The translations under genes and the position numbers were made by a program. A stretch of 5,797 bases of DNA from TMED8 sp964468005 (GTDB lineage Bacteria; Pseudomonadota; Alphaproteobacteria; Rhodospirillales; Casp-alpha2): NCBI GenBank assembly GCA_964468005.1, contig CAYXUT010000181.1:1-5797 (forward strand). Reading direction: 5' to 3'. The notes below the pieces were generated by a model. The model was not told the origin of the DNA. It saw nothing but the letters and a program-made list of their open reading frames with translations, and ran no database searches. Positions 5,310-5,797 of this stretch are shown one piece after another; the first letter of the stretch is position 1; each line of letters starts with the position of its first letter.

Positions 5310-5797
5310 ATGAAACTCAAACGGTTCCGGAAGTTTAACACGCGCGATGTGTATCCCGGCGGCAAGTTGGACAATGACGTATGCATGACCGTCAAGGCTG
5401 GCAACCGAATTTTTCTGCGCGGCCAGACCGGACTGGACCTCGATCAGCGGATGGTCAATCCTACCGACGCTGCGGCTCAGGCCGATCAAGCCATGGAAAA
5501 TGCCAAGGTGCTGCTGGAGGAGGCCGGTTCGAGCCTAGATCACGTGTGTAAAGTGACCACCTATCTCACTGATCCAGCCTATCGAACTAGCGTATACAAC
5601 ACGGTCGGGCGGCATTTGAAGGGCAATCCCACCGTTGCCACTGGCCTGATAGTTAAAGGGTTAGCCATGCCGGAAATGAAGGTCGAAATTGACTTGGAAG
5701 CTGTTATCCCAGGCGAAGACGGGCATAAAAAATTTCGTCTGCTGAATACTGGCCAATGGTTTGGTCAGTCTAGCATTGATAGAGATTCTTGCATGGT
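5310..5797 (+). CDS. Rid (YjgF/YER057c/UK114) family protein with a second Rid domain beginning, cut by the right edge
   Basis: The frame is open from the ATG to the edge (162 codons plus two bases). Residues 4-134 form a complete Rid domain: GNRIFLRGQTGLDLD (31-45), AAQADQAMENAKVLLEEAG (55-73), the typical CKVTTYLTDPAYR strand and turn (80-92) and PEMKVEIDLEAVIPG (121-135). Rid proteins hydrolyse reactive enamines/imines or bind small metabolites, usually as trimers. The catalytic arginine of RidA (the ARLP position before VEIE) is replaced; LAMP (118-121) stands there, so this belongs with the arginine-lacking subgroups and imine deaminase activity is doubtful. After a short linker, residues 142-162 repeat 6-26 without gaps (8 of 21 identical: F, R, N, T, D, D, C, M), so a second Rid domain seems to start. 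The gene is divergent from the transporter operon. Confidence 0.85.
   Translation, partial: MKLKRFRKFNTRDVYPGGKLDNDVCMTVKAGNRIFLRGQTGLDLDQRMVNPTDAAAQADQAMENAKVLLEEAGSSLDHVCKVTTYLTDPAYRTSVYNTVGRHLKGNPTVATGLIVKGLAMPEMKVEIDLEAVIPGEDGHKKFRLLNTGQWFGQSSIDRDSCM

Noticed and set aside
5280..5489. Minus-strand 69-codon open frame within the Rid gene
   Set aside because: It is antisense to the Rid domain, which is clearly the coding strand by motif content and ribosome binding site.

Overview
This GC-rich window (about 60% by eye) looks like a chromosomal segment from an alphaproteobacterium. That assignment rests on the protein styles (Rid, ureohydrolase and Bcr/CflA-type sequences resembling those of Rhizobiales and Rhodospirillales), strong GGAGG-type ribosome binding sites and tight operon spacing. 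It cannot be confirmed without a search. I see no RNA gene, insertion sequence, CRISPR array or phage gene.

Layout, left to right. The first nine codons of a minus-strand gene leave the left edge (1-27). A 94-bp divergent spacer follows, then a plus-strand ureohydrolase (agmatinase/arginase fold) gene at 122-1039. It converges, with a 14-bp gap, on a minus-strand operon that reads from right to left: a Bcr/CflA-type MFS transporter (5211-3991), a TRZ/ATZ-type amidohydrolase (3959-2559), a short reading frame resembling the beginning of N-formylglutamate amidohydrolase (2543-2331) and an M20 (ArgE/DapE-type) metallohydrolase (2325-1054). A 98-bp divergent spacer separates the transporter from a plus-strand Rid (YjgF/YER057c/UK114) gene at 5310 that is still open at the right edge.

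All intact enzymes are of types that act on small nitrogenous molecules. The ureohydrolase would split urea or ammonia from a guanidino or amidine group. The amidohydrolase would deaminate or open a C-N bond. The M20 enzyme would remove an N-acyl or N-carbamoyl group. The transporter would move the compound or its product, and the Rid protein is likely to handle a reactive or unstable intermediate. I infer a scavenging pathway for a guanidino, ureido or N-acylated amino-acid-like compound; the substrate cannot be read from the sequence.

The main points of interest are: the Rid gene begins a second Rid domain before the edge (tandem fusion); a decayed N-formylglutamate amidohydrolase start appears to be wedged between two operon genes; and metal-site or catalytic residues are replaced in the ureohydrolase (His to Asp), the amidohydrolase (Glu to Gln) and the Rid domain (no Arg).
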